NCBI RefSeq assembly: GCF_014645655.1
Contig: NZ_BMMD01000020.1
Span: 1-64,000 of the forward strand
From: Agromyces bauzanensis
GTDB taxonomy: Bacteria > Actinomycetota > Actinomycetes > Actinomycetales > Microbacteriaceae
Direction: 5' to 3'
DNA: 64,000 nucleotides
Below are positions 55,111 to 63,947 of this stretch, one piece after another. The notes beneath the pieces are model-generated. The model saw nothing but the letters and a program-made list of their open reading frames with translations. It was not told the DNA's origin and searched no databases. The first letter of the stretch is position 1. The number at the start of each line of letters is the position of its first letter. The translations under genes were made by a program, and so were the position numbers.

Positions 55111-55227
55111 CCGCTTCCCTTCGCCGAGTCCGCGCAAGCCGCGCTCCCCCAATCTCACCGCGGGGCGACGCGGCTTCGGTATCCGAGAGCACAGACCGAG
55201 CGGATGCCGCGGCCTAGCGTCGGCGGC

Positions 55228-55960
55228 ATGAGCGACCTGTCACGCCCGCCAGCAGCGTATGCCGACCTCCGCGCGGTGTACGTCAACTGCACGCTGAAGC
55301 GAACCCCCGACCTCAGCCACACCCAGGGGCTGATGGACCGCAGCATCGCCCTCATGCGATCGCAGGGCGTCACCGTGGACATCATCCGCTTCGTCGACCA
55401 CGACGTCGCGACCGGGGTCTACCCCGACATGCGCGAACACGGTTGGGCGACGGACGCCTGGCCTGACGAGATCTGGCCGCGCATCGCCGCCGCGGACATC
55501 CTCGTCATCGGCGGACCCCTCTGGCTCGGCGACAACGCCTCCATCACCCGGAAACTCATCGAACGCCTCTATGCGATGAGCGGGCTCTTCAACGAGCGCG
55601 GCCAGTACGTCTACTACGGCAAAGACCGGAGGCGCGCTGATCACGGGCAACGAGGACGGTGTGAAGCACGCCGCCATGTCGATCCTCTACAGCCTCCAGC
55701 ACATCGGCTTCGTGATCCCGCCGGCGGCCGACGCCGGGTGGATCGGCGAGGTGGGTCCGGGCCCGAGCTACCTCGACCCGGGATCGGGCGGCCCCGAGAA
55801 CGACTTCACCAACCGGAACACGACGTTCATGACCTGGAACCTGCTCCACATGGCGCGGATGCTCAAAGACGCCGGCGGCATCCCCGCGTACGGAAACCTG
55901 CGCGGCGCATGGAATGACGGGGAGCGATTCGGATTCGACGCCAACCCCGAGTACCGATGA
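55228..55960 (+). pseudogene. NADPH-dependent FMN reductase / flavodoxin-like protein, one frameshift
   Basis: ATG 55228 opens LRAVYVNCTLKRTPDLSHTQ, then ADILVIGGPLWLGDNASITR and LFNERGQYVYYGK. An extra A at 55621-55623 breaks the frame; the other frame carries VKHAAMSILYSLQHIGFVIP, FTNRNTTFMTWNLLHMARML and ends at 55960. Restored, it is a flavodoxin-fold NAD(P)H oxidoreductase of about 243 residues. Confidence 0.75.
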
Positions 55961-55973
55961 AGGCCCGGCGCCC

Positions 55974-56600
55974 GTGAACACCGCAACGAGGCGCGCCTAC
56001 GGCGCCGGCGTGAAGTTCTACGACGCCCTCTCGGGAGAGCCCGTCTACCGCATCGGTCGGGTCACCGGGGTCCGGATGCTGCGGCTGCGCGCCGGCGACA
56101 CGGTCCTCGACCTCGGCTGCGGAACGGGGCTGAACTTCGCCCTGCTCACAGCCGCGGTCGGTCCGACCGGGCGGCTGATCGGGCTGGACCGCAGCGGGGC
56201 GATGCTGGACATCGCCCGCCGCCGGATCGAGCGACGCGGATGGTCGAACGTGTCGCTCGTCCACGCCGACGCGACCGACTTCAGCTGGACGGACCTCGAG
56301 GTGCCGCAGGTCGACGCGGTGATCTCGACGTACGCGATGAGCGTGTTCAACGACCCGCACGCTGCGTGGGCGAACGTTCGCGCGGTGCTACGGCCCGGAG
56401 GTCGCGCGTGCATCGTCGACATGCAGGTGCCGACGGGAGCAGCGACCGTGCTCGCACCGGTCGCACGCCTCACGTGCGCGGCCGGTGGCTCCGACATCGA
56501 CGCCCACCCGTGGACCCTCCTCGAAGCGGACGCGCACGACGTCCGACGTCGCAGCCTGCGCGGCGGTCACATCCAGGTGGTCGCCGGCACGATCGGCTGA
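55974..56600 (+). CDS. Class I SAM-dependent methyltransferase
   Basis: A 208-residue methyltransferase: VLDLGCGTGLNFALLTAAVG (motif I, about residues 42-61), GLDRSGAMLDIARRR, and VDAVISTYAMSVFNDP with VLRPGGRACIVDM. It lacks obvious substrate domains. The GTG start at 55974 overlaps no gene and follows AAGG by about 10 bases. It is intact, unlike its upstream neighbours. Confidence 0.85.
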   Translation: MNTATRRAYGAGVKFYDALSGEPVYRIGRVTGVRMLRLRAGDTVLDLGCGTGLNFALLTAAVGPTGRLIGLDRSGAMLDIARRRIERRGWSNVSLVHADATDFSWTDLEVPQVDAVISTYAMSVFNDPHAAWANVRAVLRPGGRACIVDMQVPTGAATVLAPVARLTCAAGGSDIDAHPWTLLEADAHDVRRRSLRGGHIQVVAGTIG

Positions 56601-56697
56601 CCGGCGCTCTGACAGAGGGACGACCGCGCCCTTGCGCAGCCGTTGTGCGAGGAACACCGGCGCCGAGTGGTGCCGGCGGTGGCCGAAGGGAATGCGC

Positions 56698-56739
56698 ATG
56701 TCGAAGCCGACCATCGTTCTGGTTCACGGCACCACTAAG
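56698..56739 (+). pseudogene. First codons of an alpha/beta hydrolase, cut by the insertion sequence
   Basis: ATG 56698, preceded by GAAGGGA, opens MSKPTIVLVHG, the standard first strand and oxyanion loop of alpha/beta hydrolases. The match ends at the HG, about where the insertion sequence begins. The rest of the gene is not found beyond the element, so a deletion accompanied or followed insertion. Confidence 0.6.
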
Positions 56740-58037
56740 AACACGCGAGCAAATAATCACGTCTAGTAGTGGTTCGTGTGGGATGATTGGTGTATGGCGA
56801 TCGCACCGGAGACTGTCGACGCGTTGCGGGCGAAGTTCGGTGTGTTGTTGCCGCGTCTTGATGAGCGCGCGCAGCGGCTCACGCTCGCGGCGGAGGCGCG
56901 ATCGCTGGGGTATGGCGGGATCGCGGCGGTCGCGCGGGCGTCGGGATCGTCGAGGTCGCGGGTGCGGCAGGGCGTCGCTGAGCTGGAACGCGGTGAGGAG
57001 CCGACGGGGCGGGTGCGTAGGCCCGGGGCGGGCCGCAAGCCGCTCAGGGAGACCGATCCGGGCGTGGTGGGGGCGCTGCTGGGTCTGATCGAGCCGACCC
57101 GGCGCGGGGATCCGGAATCCGCGCTGTGCTGGACGACGCTGTCGCTGACGCACCTGGTCGACGAGCTCGCGAAGCTGGGCCACCGGGTCTCAACATGGAC
57201 GGTGGCGAATCTGCTGCGTGCTGAGGGATTCAGCCTGCAGGCCAACAGCAAGCAGGTCGAGGGCCGTCAGCATCCCGACCGGGACGCCCAGTTCTCCTAC
57301 CTGAACGCGCAGGTCATGGACCACTCCGCGACGTCCGATCCGGTGATCAGCGTGGACACGAAGAAGAAGGAACTCATCGGCGAGTTCAAGAACGGCGGCC
57401 GGGAGTGGCACCCGAAGGGTGCACCGAGACCAGTGAACGTGCACGATTTCAAGGACCCCGTGCTGGGCAAGGTGAACCCGTACGGGGTCTATGACGTCGC
57501 CGCCGATACCGGGTGGGTGTCGGTCGGCGTCGATCACGACACCTCCGCGTTCGCCGTCAACACGATCCGCTCCTGGTGGAATGCCGTCGGGCGCCGCACC
57601 TACCCGGGCGCGACGCGACTGCTGATCACCGCCGATGGCGGCGGCTCCAACGGCTACCGGACGAGGCTGTGGAAGACCGAGCTGGCCGAACTGGCCTCCC
57701 AGACCGGACTGACGATCACGGTGTGCCACCTCCCTCCGGGTACCTCGAAATGGAACAAGATCGAGCACCGACTCTTCTCCCGCATCTCGATCAACTGGCG
57801 CGCCAGACCTCTGACCAGCCGCGAAGTCGTCGTGAATACCATCGGCGCCACTACCACCGCGTCCGGCGCACCAGTCGAAGCCGTGCTCGACACCGCCGAG
57901 TACCCGGCCGGGATCAAGATCCCCGACCAGCAGATGCGTGACCTCGAGGACAGCGGCATCCTCACCCGGCACGAGTGGCACGGCGAATGGAACTACACCC
58001 TCAACCCCAACACGCCCACGTAATCAACTCACGATCC
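56740..58037 (+). mobile_element. ISAzo13-family insertion sequence (about 1.3 kb)
   Basis: The element carries one transposase gene. Possible ends: CTAAG occurs at 56735-56739 and 58038-58042 and could be a 5-bp target duplication; just inside, CGCGAG on the left and the complement of CTCACG on the right match 5 of 6, followed by related AATCACGT/ACGTAATC blocks. The ends are tentative because the inverted repeats are imperfect. Confidence 0.6.
56794..58023 (+). CDS. ISAzo13-family transposase
   Basis: A 409-residue DDE transposase: N-terminal helix-turn-helix (GYGGIAAVARASGSSRSRVR), then catalytic Asp in PVISVDTKKKELIGEF, Asp in LLITADGGGSNGY and Glu in KWNKIEHRLFSRIS. The spacing and the KKKELIGEFKNGGREWHP block are characteristic of ISAzo13. 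The frame is complete, so the element may be active. Confidence 0.9.
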   Translation: MAIAPETVDALRAKFGVLLPRLDERAQRLTLAAEARSLGYGGIAAVARASGSSRSRVRQGVAELERGEEPTGRVRRPGAGRKPLRETDPGVVGALLGLIEPTRRGDPESALCWTTLSLTHLVDELAKLGHRVSTWTVANLLRAEGFSLQANSKQVEGRQHPDRDAQFSYLNAQVMDHSATSDPVISVDTKKKELIGEFKNGGREWHPKGAPRPVNVHDFKDPVLGKVNPYGVYDVAADTGWVSVGVDHDTSAFAVNTIRSWWNAVGRRTYPGATRLLITADGGGSNGYRTRLWKTELAELASQTGLTITVCHLPPGTSKWNKIEHRLFSRISINWRARPLTSREVVVNTIGATTTASGAPVEAVLDTAEYPAGIKIPDQQMRDLEDSGILTRHEWHGEWNYTLNPNTPT

Positions 58038-58075
58038 CTAAGGTCCCTGCGTGCCGCCCCAGACGGTCGATCAAC

Positions 58076-58240
58076 ATGAGGGCCGTCGACTACGACCGGT
58101 ACGGTCCTCCCGATGTGCTGAGGGTCGAACAGGTTCCGGTGCCATCGCCGGGCGCCAATCAGGTGCTCATCGAGGCCGCCGCGACATCCGTCAATCTCTC
58201 GGACTGGGCGGGGTTTCACGACCCCGCCGAGTTCGAGTGA
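58076..58240 (+). pseudogene. N-terminal fragment of a zinc-type alcohol dehydrogenase/quinone reductase
   Basis: 54 residues opening MRAVDYDRYGPPDVLRVEQV, then QVLIEAAATSVNLSDWAG, the GroES-like start of medium-chain dehydrogenases. It stops after HDPAEFE, with no catalytic or NADP domain. It lies directly after the insertion sequence and is a relic. Confidence 0.7.
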
Positions 58241-58270
58241 CCGCAATCGAAGCGCGGTCACCGAAGCCCG

Positions 58271-58576
58271 TCACGCTGCGGGTGGGGTTACCAACGCGTC
58301 CCAGAGCACGAACGGGCCGATCGGGATCACCTCGAACGTGATGAGCCCGGCCCGGCGAAGCGGCATGGCATCGAGCACCGCGGTGGCGTGATCGACACTG
58401 TCGGCCTCGAGGATGAGGACTGCGCCCGGGTCATCCCGGCCGGTTCGGAAGTAGGCGTGTCTGACGAACCCTTCGAGATAGTGCTGCCACACGTGGTGCG
58501 CCTCGCTGGGGATCAATCCGGCCAGGTCCTCGGGGTCGATGCTGGGCGCGGGCTTGCTCAGGGCGAGCAGTTGCAT
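58271..58576 (-). CDS. YciI/muconolactone-isomerase-like small protein
   Basis: A 101-residue ferredoxin-fold protein (MQLLALSKPAPSID, YFRTGRDDPGAVLILEADSV, FEVIPIGPFVLWDAL), similar to YciI-like and muconolactone isomerase-like proteins. GGAAGGA lies 9 bases before ATG 58576. It is divergent from the AraC regulator, whose gene starts 136 bases away, so it is its likely target. Confidence 0.7.
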   Translation of the reverse strand: MQLLALSKPAPSIDPEDLAGLIPSEAHHVWQHYLEGFVRHAYFRTGRDDPGAVLILEADSVDHATAVLDAMPLRRAGLITFEVIPIGPFVLWDALVTPPAA

Positions 58577-58699
58577 AACGTCTGTCCTTCCGCTAGGTAG
58601 TACGTTGCCACCTCGAACGGTAGGCCCCGCGACGCGGGCGCGGAATGACCGAAGCTCCGGAGGACTTAGCCGGCCGTCCGCGCTCTGCAGGACGATTGG

Positions 58700-58705
58700 T
58701 ACCAT
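58700..58705 (+). promoter_or_regulatory. -10 element of the araC-family gene
   Basis: TACCAT ends 6 bases before the ATG at 58712, so the transcript is probably leaderless or nearly so; a weak AAGAG also overlaps the gap. Confidence 0.35.
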
Positions 58706-58711
58706 CAAGAG

Positions 58712-59659
58712 ATGGACACGTTGACGCACGTGCTCTCGGCGACGAGGGCTGGTGGTACCCGGCTCGATCAGCTGACTGCCGCCGCCCCATGGGCAGTGCG
58801 GTTGCCAGACGCTCGCATTGCGGCGTTTCATGCCGTCACCGAGGGGACGTGCGTGCTGATGACGGCTGGCCGCACGCCCGCGAGATTGAGCCGCGGTGAC
58901 GTGGCTCTCGTTCCCAGCGGTGCGGAACACGTGATCGCCAGCGAAGTGGGCGTCGCGCCCCGGCGCTACGCGGACGTCACGGTTGGGCAGCGCGACCGTG
59001 CGTCCCTCGGCGGCAGGATCGACCTCGCGGGATCGGGTGCTCGTGCGCGACTGTTGTGCGGCGGGTACGAGCACCGATACGAATCGGCCCACCCGGCACT
59101 GGCCCGATTCCCGTCGGTCGTCCGCCTGCCGGCGCGCGCCGTCGCCCAGTCCGCCATCCCCGCGACATTGGACCTGCTCGCCACGGAGCTTCGTGAGTCG
59201 CGTCAAGGCGCGCAGGCGGTCATCTCACATCTCGTCGATGCGTTGTTCGTGCAGATTCTGCGGACCTGGGCGGAACACGATGGCGGCAGTGTGGGGTGGC
59301 TGCTGGGTATCCCCGACGCCGGTGTCGCGGCCGCGCTGGCCGCCATGCACGACGATCCGGCCCGGACGTGGACGGTCGCCGAGCTGGCTCGCGCCGCGGG
59401 GTACTCGCGGACGGCGTTCGCGGAGCGCTTCGCCGAGGTCGTCGGCGAACCGCCCCTCACCTACCTGACGCGGTGGCGGATGGATATCGCCTCGCAGCGG
59501 CTGCGTGACCGTGACGAGCCGGTGTTCGCAGTGGCCCACGCGGTGGGATACGCGTCGGAGCAGGCATTCTCACGGGCATTCCGTCGGGCGCGCGGCATTC
59601 CGCCGGCGCACTACCGCGCGGAAGCGCGCGGGATCCGATTGGCCGAGACTCTCGGGTGA
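58712..59659 (+). CDS. AraC-family regulator with cupin domain
   Basis: A 315-residue regulator: a cupin_6-type effector domain (residues 10-180: TPARLSRGDVALVPSGAEHV, LLCGGYEHRYESAHPAL) and two C-terminal helix-turn-helix motifs (WTVAELARAAGYSRTAFAER and AVAHAVGYASEQAFSRAFRR). This subtype often controls one divergent oxidoreductase or YciI-like gene, as found here. Confidence 0.92.
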   Translation: MDTLTHVLSATRAGGTRLDQLTAAAPWAVRLPDARIAAFHAVTEGTCVLMTAGRTPARLSRGDVALVPSGAEHVIASEVGVAPRRYADVTVGQRDRASLGGRIDLAGSGARARLLCGGYEHRYESAHPALARFPSVVRLPARAVAQSAIPATLDLLATELRESRQGAQAVISHLVDALFVQILRTWAEHDGGSVGWLLGIPDAGVAAALAAMHDDPARTWTVAELARAAGYSRTAFAERFAEVVGEPPLTYLTRWRMDIASQRLRDRDEPVFAVAHAVGYASEQAFSRAFRRARGIPPAHYRAEARGIRLAETLG

Positions 59660-59760
59660 GCGGTCGGAGGTCGCGAGAGCGAGCAGCCGCCCCAGCGGCG
59701 ACCTCGCCGCCCACTGGTCGCCCGTGTGCTCGATGATGTGCGTGTTCGTAGTCGGCGGGT

Positions 59761-59840
59761 CTGGATGAGATCGCCGACCTGATTGGGCCGCGGTTCGCGC
59801 GGTCTGAGCCGCGGCGGAACGCCCTCGCGTATGTGCGGGG
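59761..59840 (+). pseudogene. N-terminal scrap of an IS701-type transposase
   Basis: The frame from 59761 reads LDEIADLIGPRFARSEPRRN and ALAYVRG, the start of IS701-type (DDE_5) transposases, which continue RGLLSP. It then joins kduI-like sequence within a few bases. No other part of the element remains. Confidence 0.55.
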
Positions 59841-59852
59841 CTGCTCCCGGCC

Positions 59853-60232
59853 GCGCACACCGCATATCCGGCCGCGCTCGTATCGCCCGGCGAGAGCACC
59901 GTGCGCGAGCTCGGCGACCAGGTCACGTCGAACCGGCGCACGCTCACCAGCGCATCCTCGAGAACGGCGTGCGCTGGTGCCAGATCGTGATGGGGGGTCG
60001 CCGAGCTGCACCCGGGCTCGATGTGGAACACGATGCCCGCGCACACGCACGACCACCGCATCTCCCGGAGGACGCCCGCGTCATCCACCTCATGGGCGAG
60101 AGCGAAGAGACGCGTCACCTCGTGATCGCCGATCGCCAGGCGGTCATCTCACCATCGTGGTCGCTGCGCGATGGCCGGCGTTACCAGGCGTTCGACGACA
60201 TGGACGCGGCCCCCGTCACCGACCTTCGATAG
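59853..60232 (+). pseudogene. kduI: kduI (5-keto-4-deoxyuronate isomerase) C-terminal relic
   Basis: Scattered frames read AHTAYPAALVSPGESTVREL, GDQVTSNRRT, RILENGVRWCQIVMG, then ELHPGSMWNTMPAHTHD in another frame, EDARVIHLMGESEETRHLVI, ADRQAVISPSWS and finally FDDMDAAPVTDLR before TAG 60230-60232. The order and spacing match KduI of pectin breakdown, with the N-terminal half lost and at least three indels. Confidence 0.7.
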
Positions 60233-60261
60233 TCCTGGCTACGCCGGCGGTTCGCCGATGA

Positions 60262-61119
60262 TCACACGATGACAGAAGCGCGATGCCAGGCCATGATCGA
60301 GGACGCGACGCGATCTGGGTCGTCGCACATGGGGAAGTGGAAGCCACCGGCGATGGTGACCTGTTCGACTTGTGAGCCGAGCGCCTTCCATCGCGGTTGG
60401 AAGCCGAGCGGGTCGTTGTGCTCGCCGAATACGGTCAGGATCGGGACGCTGGCGATCGCTGCGGCACCAGCATCGACGAGCGTGTAGTCATGGTCGAGAG
60501 CGGAGGCCATGTTCTCGTGGAAGCTTCGCCGCCCGCGACGATCCATGCGGGTGATGTATGCCCGACGCGTGGCACGGTCCATGTGCTTGCCTACTCCGAA
60601 CCGTGTTGCGGAGGCGGCCGGCAGCCAGCCGGTCCATTCGTCGACGACGCGCATGGGCGCGGAACCGACGATCTGTAGCATGGCCCGGAACGGCGCGGCG
60701 TCTGGTCGCCAGCCGAAGCAGTTCACCGCCGCGAGGGCGACGACGCGCTCTGGCCACGCGGATGCAGCTTGCAGTCCGGCGGGTCCGCCGAGGTCGTGGA
60801 GGACGAGGGTCACCTCCTGCAGGTCGAGTTCGCGGACGAGACGATCGACGGCTGAGGCGGTCGGATCGATGCCTGCACCGGCGCCGTCGTCAGAGAGCCC
60901 CATCGAGGGAGGATCGAAGGCGATCACCCTGAAGTTGCGCTCGAGACGGGCGATCAGGTCTCGCCAGATGATGCTCCACGTGCCTGAGTGGACCAGCAAG
61001 AGGATAGGGCCTGAGCCGGTGTCGGTGTAGGCGATTCGGTCGCCGTCGGATCCGAGGGTGCGGATCGCCCAGGGCCAGACGGTCTCGGGGAGCCAGGTGG
61101 GGCGTTGAATGTCAGTCAT
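60262..61119 (-). CDS. Alpha/beta hydrolase, haloalkane-dehalogenase-like
   Basis: A 285-residue hydrolase: oxyanion region ILLLVHSGTWSIIW, nucleophile Asp in TLVLHDLGGPAGLQ (dehalogenases read HDWGG), acid in ILTVFGEHNDPLG and His in GGFHFPMCDDPDRV. With an Asp nucleophile, dehalogenase or epoxide hydrolase chemistry is possible; the substrate is unknown. The start at 61119 is chosen as the family N-terminus. It is divergent from the ECF41-type sigma factor gene, 92 bases apart, and may be its target. Confidence 0.85.
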   Translation of the reverse strand: MTDIQRPTWLPETVWPWAIRTLGSDGDRIAYTDTGSGPILLLVHSGTWSIIWRDLIARLERNFRVIAFDPPSMGLSDDGAGAGIDPTASAVDRLVRELDLQEVTLVLHDLGGPAGLQAASAWPERVVALAAVNCFGWRPDAAPFRAMLQIVGSAPMRVVDEWTGWLPAASATRFGVGKHMDRATRRAYITRMDRRGRRSFHENMASALDHDYTLVDAGAAAIASVPILTVFGEHNDPLGFQPRWKALGSQVEQVTIAGGFHFPMCDDPDRVASSIMAWHRASVIV

Positions 61120-61211
61120 GCGAACAAGGACGACTGGGATGACCGAAGTGTGACATCCGGGATGCTTCAGGGTTGCGGTCACATCGGCGACTGCCCGATC
61201 GTCGTAGTGTC

Positions 61212-62081
61212 ATGACCGCCTTCTCTGACCTATGGCACGCACACCGGCACGTCGTCCGCGACGTCGCCTACCGTGTGCTCGGTTCCGTCGCCGACGCGGA
61301 GGACGTCACACAGGAGACCTACATCCGACTCCTCGCCCGAAGTGACGACTCGCTGGATGACCCGCGCGCCTGGCTGGTCACCGTCGCCTCCCGGCTGGCG
61401 ATCGATCGCCTGCGCGCGCACGAGCACGCGCGCCGCGCCTATGTCGGGCCGTGGCTGCCGGAACCGGTGGTGACCGACACGCGCATGCTTCCCGAGGATC
61501 AGGTGACACTCGATGACTCCGTGCGGATGGCGTTGCTTGTCGTCCTCGAGCGGCTCTCGCCCACGGAGCGGACCGCGTTCCTCCTGCACGACGTGTTCGA
61601 ACTGGACTTCGCGAACATTGCGGAGGTGCTCGGTGTGAGCGCCGCGAGCGCACGGCAGTCGGCGTCGAGGGGCCGGCGGCGCATTGCTGCTCACGGCTCG
61701 GCGCGGTTCACCGTCGACCCGGTCGTCGCACGTCGGCTCACGGAACGATTCGCCCAAGCCGTCGGGGATGGCGACCTCGACGGGCTCGTCGCCGTACTCG
61801 CCGCGGACGCACAGGGCCACTTCGATTCCGGCGGACTCATACCCGGCGCACCCGTGGAAGTGCTCACCGGCGCCGAGCCGGTCGCCCGGCAGCTCCTGAC
61901 CGGCTTTGCCGGCCAGAACCTGCGTATCGAGGTCGCCGATGTGAATGCCGCGCCCGGGATCGTCATCCGTCGTGGCCATCGTGTCTTGACAGTCATCGCG
62001 CTCGAGTTCACGGCGGAGAAGATCGCCGTCGTACACGGAATCGGCAACCCCTCGAAGCTCGCGCATCTCCAGGACCGGTAG
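61212..62081 (+). CDS. ECF41-type sigma factor (SigJ-like)
   Basis: A 289-residue sigma factor: region 2 (DLWHAHRHVVRDVAYRVLGS, DAEDVTQETYIRLL), the linker motif WLPEP typical of ECF41, region 4 (ERLSPTERTAFLLHDVFELD), then a SnoaL-like C-terminal domain that replaces an anti-sigma factor and controls activity. The usual DGGGK loop of that domain reads DSGGL, a deviation in the regulatory site. ECF41 genes normally sit beside one oxidoreductase, decarboxylase or epimerase gene; here the divergent alpha/beta hydrolase takes that place. Confidence 0.88.
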   Translation: MTAFSDLWHAHRHVVRDVAYRVLGSVADAEDVTQETYIRLLARSDDSLDDPRAWLVTVASRLAIDRLRAHEHARRAYVGPWLPEPVVTDTRMLPEDQVTLDDSVRMALLVVLERLSPTERTAFLLHDVFELDFANIAEVLGVSAASARQSASRGRRRIAAHGSARFTVDPVVARRLTERFAQAVGDGDLDGLVAVLAADAQGHFDSGGLIPGAPVEVLTGAEPVARQLLTGFAGQNLRIEVADVNAAPGIVIRRGHRVLTVIALEFTAEKIAVVHGIGNPSKLAHLQDR

Positions 62082-62098
62082 CCGAAGCAAGGGCGGTG

Positions 62099-63590
62099 CG
62101 GTGAGGCCCGCCGACGCCCGAGTCCACCAACCGGCGTTGGACGTCGTGGACTTCGATGGACTGCGTGGTGATGCACGGTGCATCCACCGTGCAGGGCGCG
62201 ATGCCGGTGCATCCCGCGAACTGGTCGTACCTCGGCCACGTGCGCGCCCGACCCGAGGACTTCGCACGATGGGCGGCTGCCGCAGGCCCCGAGTGGTCCT
62301 ACGAACGCGTGCTTCCCGTCCTGCGCGCCCTCGAGCACGACCTCGACCTCGGCGCGGGACCGCACCACGGCGACGCCGGGCCGATGCCCGTGCGGCGGGC
62401 GTCCCAGGCGAACACCGCCGCGCGCGCGTTCACCGCCGCTGCGCTCGAGCTCGGCTTCGCCCCGGAAGCCGACAAGAACGCGCCCGGCGCGCCCGGGGTC
62501 GGCCCCGTGCCGCAGAACGTCGTCGACGGCGTACGCGTCAACACGGGCATCGCGTACCTGAATCCGGTGCGCGACCGACCGAACCTGCAGGTGATGGGCG
62601 GATGCCGCGTGCTGCGGGTCGTCTTCGACGGGACGCGCGCGGTCGGGGTCGAGGTCGAGCAGGCGGAGAACGGACGCGCCTCGCGCAGCGTCATCCGGGC
62701 CGACGAGGTCGTCCCCTGCGCTGGCGGGATCGGCACGCCGCACCTCCTCCTCGTCTCGGGCATCGGGCCCGCCGAGCAGTCGCACCGGTTCGACGTGCCC
62801 GTTGTGCGGGACGCACCCGGGGTCGGCCGCGCCTTCAGCGACCACCCGGACCTCTCGGTCGGATGGCGTTCGCGTCGCGACGTCGTCGACACGAGCGCCC
62901 CCGAGACGTTCACGACGGCCCTCAACTTCTCGTCCCCCGGCGGCAGTCCCGCGGGCGACCTCGAGATCATGGTGTGCGTCACGACGATGGGCCACCTGCT
63001 CACGGGCGTCGAGCGCGGTCGCCGGCGGTGCGCGTTCTGCGCTGCGACATCCGCCTGCGACGATGCAGGGGCTGCGTGGTGCGTCGCTGCGCCGGGTTCG
63101 AGACCAGGTCGCGCACGGGCGCGACCTGGTGCTGCTCGTCGGCCTGCAGGGCGAGCAGGCGCGCGGCTCGATCACGCTCGAGTCGGGCGACCCGACGACA
63201 GCGCCCCGCATCGAGTACCGCTACCTGTCGGCCGTGCACGATCGCGAGCGGATGCGGCTCGGCATCCGCACGGCCGTCGCCCTGCTGCGCTCGCGCGCCT
63301 TCGCCGACCTGTTCGATCGGCTGACACCGAGCTCGACGACGCGACCCTCGACGACGACTCGGCGCTGGACGCCTGGATGCTCACCAACCTCGGCACGGCG
63401 ATCCACCTGTGCGGCAGCGCACCCATGGGCCCGGCGAGCGACCCGAACGCCGTCGTCGACGGGTACGGGAGCGTGCACGGGGTCGAGGGCCTGCGCGTCG
63501 CCGACACGTCGATGCTGCCGGATGCGCCGTCGCGCGGCCCTGCCGCGACGGCGGTGCTCATCGGCGAGTTCATCGCGCGGTTCATGCGCC
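62099..63590 (+). pseudogene. GMC-family oxidoreductase, truncated and frameshifted
   Basis: From about 62190 one frame reads GASTVQGAMPVHPANWSYLG, VNTGIAYLNPVRDRPNLQVM and GIGTPHLLLVSGIGPAE, blocks of choline-dehydrogenase-like GMC flavoproteins. The frame breaks near 63020; a second frame carries GQ-type sequence DLVLLVGLQGEQARGSITLE and YLSAVHDRERMRLGIRTAVA; the first frame resumes near 63330 with the active-site end (HLCGSAPMG, VDGYGSVHGVEGLRVADTSM). The N-terminal FAD-binding loop (GxGxxG) is missing. It is nonfunctional. Confidence 0.78.
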
Positions 63591-63896
63591 GCAGCGTCTA
63601 TACGGCCCTGCGACTGGGCTGCGCGCGCCCTCGATCGGGTCGACGCCTTCCACGCGGCGCACTCGATGTCGGCGGGTTCCACGCCCAGACGCACGTGAGA
63701 ACTCCGGACGGTGCATTCGTCGGCGGCAGCACCGCCTGCCCTGTGTGCTCCAGTCCTTCCCCGTGCACCTCGGCAAGCGGCGCGAACTGGGTCACCGTGC
63801 CGAGCACCACGGCAGACCCTGCGCGGCGGCGCGAGTCACTGAGTTGGGGCTGCCGCCCCACCGCCCTGCCGCCACCCACACTCGCAGCAACCGTCG
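63591..63896. other. About 300 bases without a recognisable gene
   Basis: After the GMC relic no frame shows a convincing start or family. A minus-strand stretch (GSAVVLGTVTQFAPLAEVHG, about 63720-63860) looks protein-like but I cannot assign it. It is probably more decayed DNA. Confidence 0.3.
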
Positions 63897-63928
63897 TTGC
63901 CCATCGGGTAATGTTGCTCTTTGGGCAA
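63897..63928. promoter_or_regulatory. Operator-like inverted repeat before the last gene
   Basis: TTGCCCA (63897-63903) and TGGGCAA (63922-63928) are exact inverted copies with an 18-base spacer holding a -10-like TAATGT (63909-63914). It ends 19 bases before the GTG at 63948. It is a likely binding site for a dimeric regulator of the downstream gene. Confidence 0.5.
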
Positions 63929-63947
63929 TGAAATACGGAGTGTGCGT

